Positions 63,709 through 64,000 of a DNA stretch of 64,000 nucleotides are shown in pieces. Source of the stretch: Hippophae tibetana. Its lineage: Eukaryota; Streptophyta; Magnoliopsida; Rosales; Elaeagnaceae. A model generated the notes under the pieces. The model ran no database searches, was not told the DNA's origin, and worked only from the letters and a program-made list of their open reading frames with translations. Position 1 is the first letter of the stretch; the number at the start of each line of letters is the position of its first letter. Made by a program: the position numbers and the translations under genes. The stretch covers positions 52,465,627-52,529,626 of the forward strand of contig CM072803.1 of assembly GCA_037013495.1 (NCBI GenBank), written 5' to 3'.

Positions 63709-64000
63709 AATGACAAAATGTTTAAGTTTTCTTTTCCACTTATTTATTTTTCACAATATTCTATCATTATTTTGTTTCCTTCGTAAGTCTTAATTCCCAC
63801 CACAATCAAATTCATTCAAATTTTATTACCTCTTCTCCCAAGGGAAAAAGGTGATGGCTAGAGGTGGTTTTAGACATTATTTGGTAAATTCTTGTTACGT
63901 AGCATGAACCATTGCCATAGAGGAAAAGCATAATAATTCCAATCTTATTTCTTTGCTTCTTACTTATAGAATGGGTTTGAAAAACTAGATTCTTAGGAGG
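63709..64000 (+). repeat. Partial monomer cut by the window edge
   Basis: This is the first 292 bp of another A-like monomer, with CTCTTCTCCC and the one-base change GGTAAATTCTTG in the central dyad. The array continues past the window. Confidence 0.9.

Larger units (their letters stand above)
1..64000 (+). repeat. Satellite array, ~549-bp monomer, 116 full copies plus a partial
   Basis: I set the monomer phase at the sequence after the recurring AAAATAGA (usually AATGAG or AATGAC). Starts are 1, 551, 1099, 1650, 2199, 2749, 3297, 3847, 4397, 4947, 5497, 6047, 6597, 7147, 7696, 8246, 8793, 9338, 9888, 10438, 10988, 11538, 12087, 12633, 13183, 13731, 14282, 14831, 15381, 15931, 16481, 17031, 17581, 18131, 18681, 19230, 19782, 20330, 20880, 21430, then every ~550 bp to 63709. 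All copies point the same way with no inversion, gap or foreign insertion. Most are 545-552 bp; exceptions are 525 (25-bp deletion) and 557 (7-bp insertion in a C monomer). The nucleotide phase is arbitrary. The family is not recognised. A centromeric or subtelomeric location is inference from the class of DNA only. Confidence 0.98.

Noticed and set aside
1-64000. CRISPR array
   Set aside because: The period is ~549 bp with no short repeat-spacer alternation, and the whole unit is repetitive.
1-64000. CENP-B box
   Set aside because: TTCG occurs (TTCGTAAG, TTCGTTC) but the downstream A and CGGG positions of the box do not follow in the monomers I inspected.
1-64000. Telomere-type repeats or telomere junction
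   Set aside because: TTCTTAGGAGG occurs once per monomer, but there is no tandem TTAGGG, TTTAGGG or similar run.
1-64000. An internal ~183-bp subrepeat in the monomer
   Set aside because: Short similarities such as AAATGAGAAA at both the start and about coordinate 390 are seen, but no extended match; they are expected in AT-rich sequence.

Overview
The whole 64 kb window is one uninterrupted block of satellite DNA. It holds 116 complete head-to-tail monomers plus a partial one at the right edge. Monomers are about 549 bp (mean 549.2 by hand count of starts; extremes 525 and 557) and all lie in the same orientation. Composition is strongly AT-rich, roughly 25-30% GC by eye. I found no credible protein gene, rRNA, tRNA, CRISPR array, transposon, microsatellite tract, telomere repeat or unique-sequence island. 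This indicates eukaryotic constitutive heterochromatin (centromeric, pericentromeric or subtelomeric). A plant is a plausible source because satellites of this length are common there, but I do not recognise the family and cannot name the organism.

The monomers fall into four recurring types. A starts with gagaaaatgtttaag or gagaaaatatttaag and has CCACAATC in its first third. B starts with gacaaaatgtttaag and has CCCAACAC plus TTCGTTC. C starts with gagaaaccttttttg and has CTTATTAAG and a GTAGCCTGAAA centre. D has TTTGTCTTAATATTC, CCCACGAAAATC and ATGGGATGG. Type is set mainly by the left half. Tails are partly independent, and chimeric monomers are frequent.

Layout: (1) 1-7146, a block whose relative recurs at 12633-19229, about 99% identical over the aligned parts but with a 3-monomer loss and a 2-monomer gain. 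(2) 7147-12632, mixed monomers with a local dimer. (3) 19230-21429, mixed monomers. (4) 21430-29125, a 4-monomer unit (A-A-C-D, about 2.2 kb) that becomes a 3-monomer unit (A-C-D, 1650 bp) through a chimeric monomer at 25276-25825. (5) 29126-36492, a dimer (about 1.1 kb) and an older 8-monomer-offset relationship. (6) 36493-49684, three almost identical head-to-tail copies of an 8-monomer higher-order repeat (4398, 4397 and 4397 bp), the clearest structure here. (7) 49685-51887, transition. (8) 51888-56287, two copies of a 2200-bp tetramer. (9) 56288-62608, mixed monomers, one with a 25-bp deletion, plus a distant copy of 51061-52480. (10) 62609-64000, the same A monomer twice in a row, then a partial third.

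The biology shown is array turnover: unequal exchange and conversion creating, fusing and amplifying monomer groups at several scales. Short dyads recur within monomers (gtaac-N5-gttac in A, C and D; aacttataaataagtt in many B, C and D tails; an AT-rich 17-nt dyad). These are candidate protein-binding or nucleosome-positioning elements, but that role is inferred. The recurrent 66-84-codon minus-strand reading frames are treated as by-products of the repeat.
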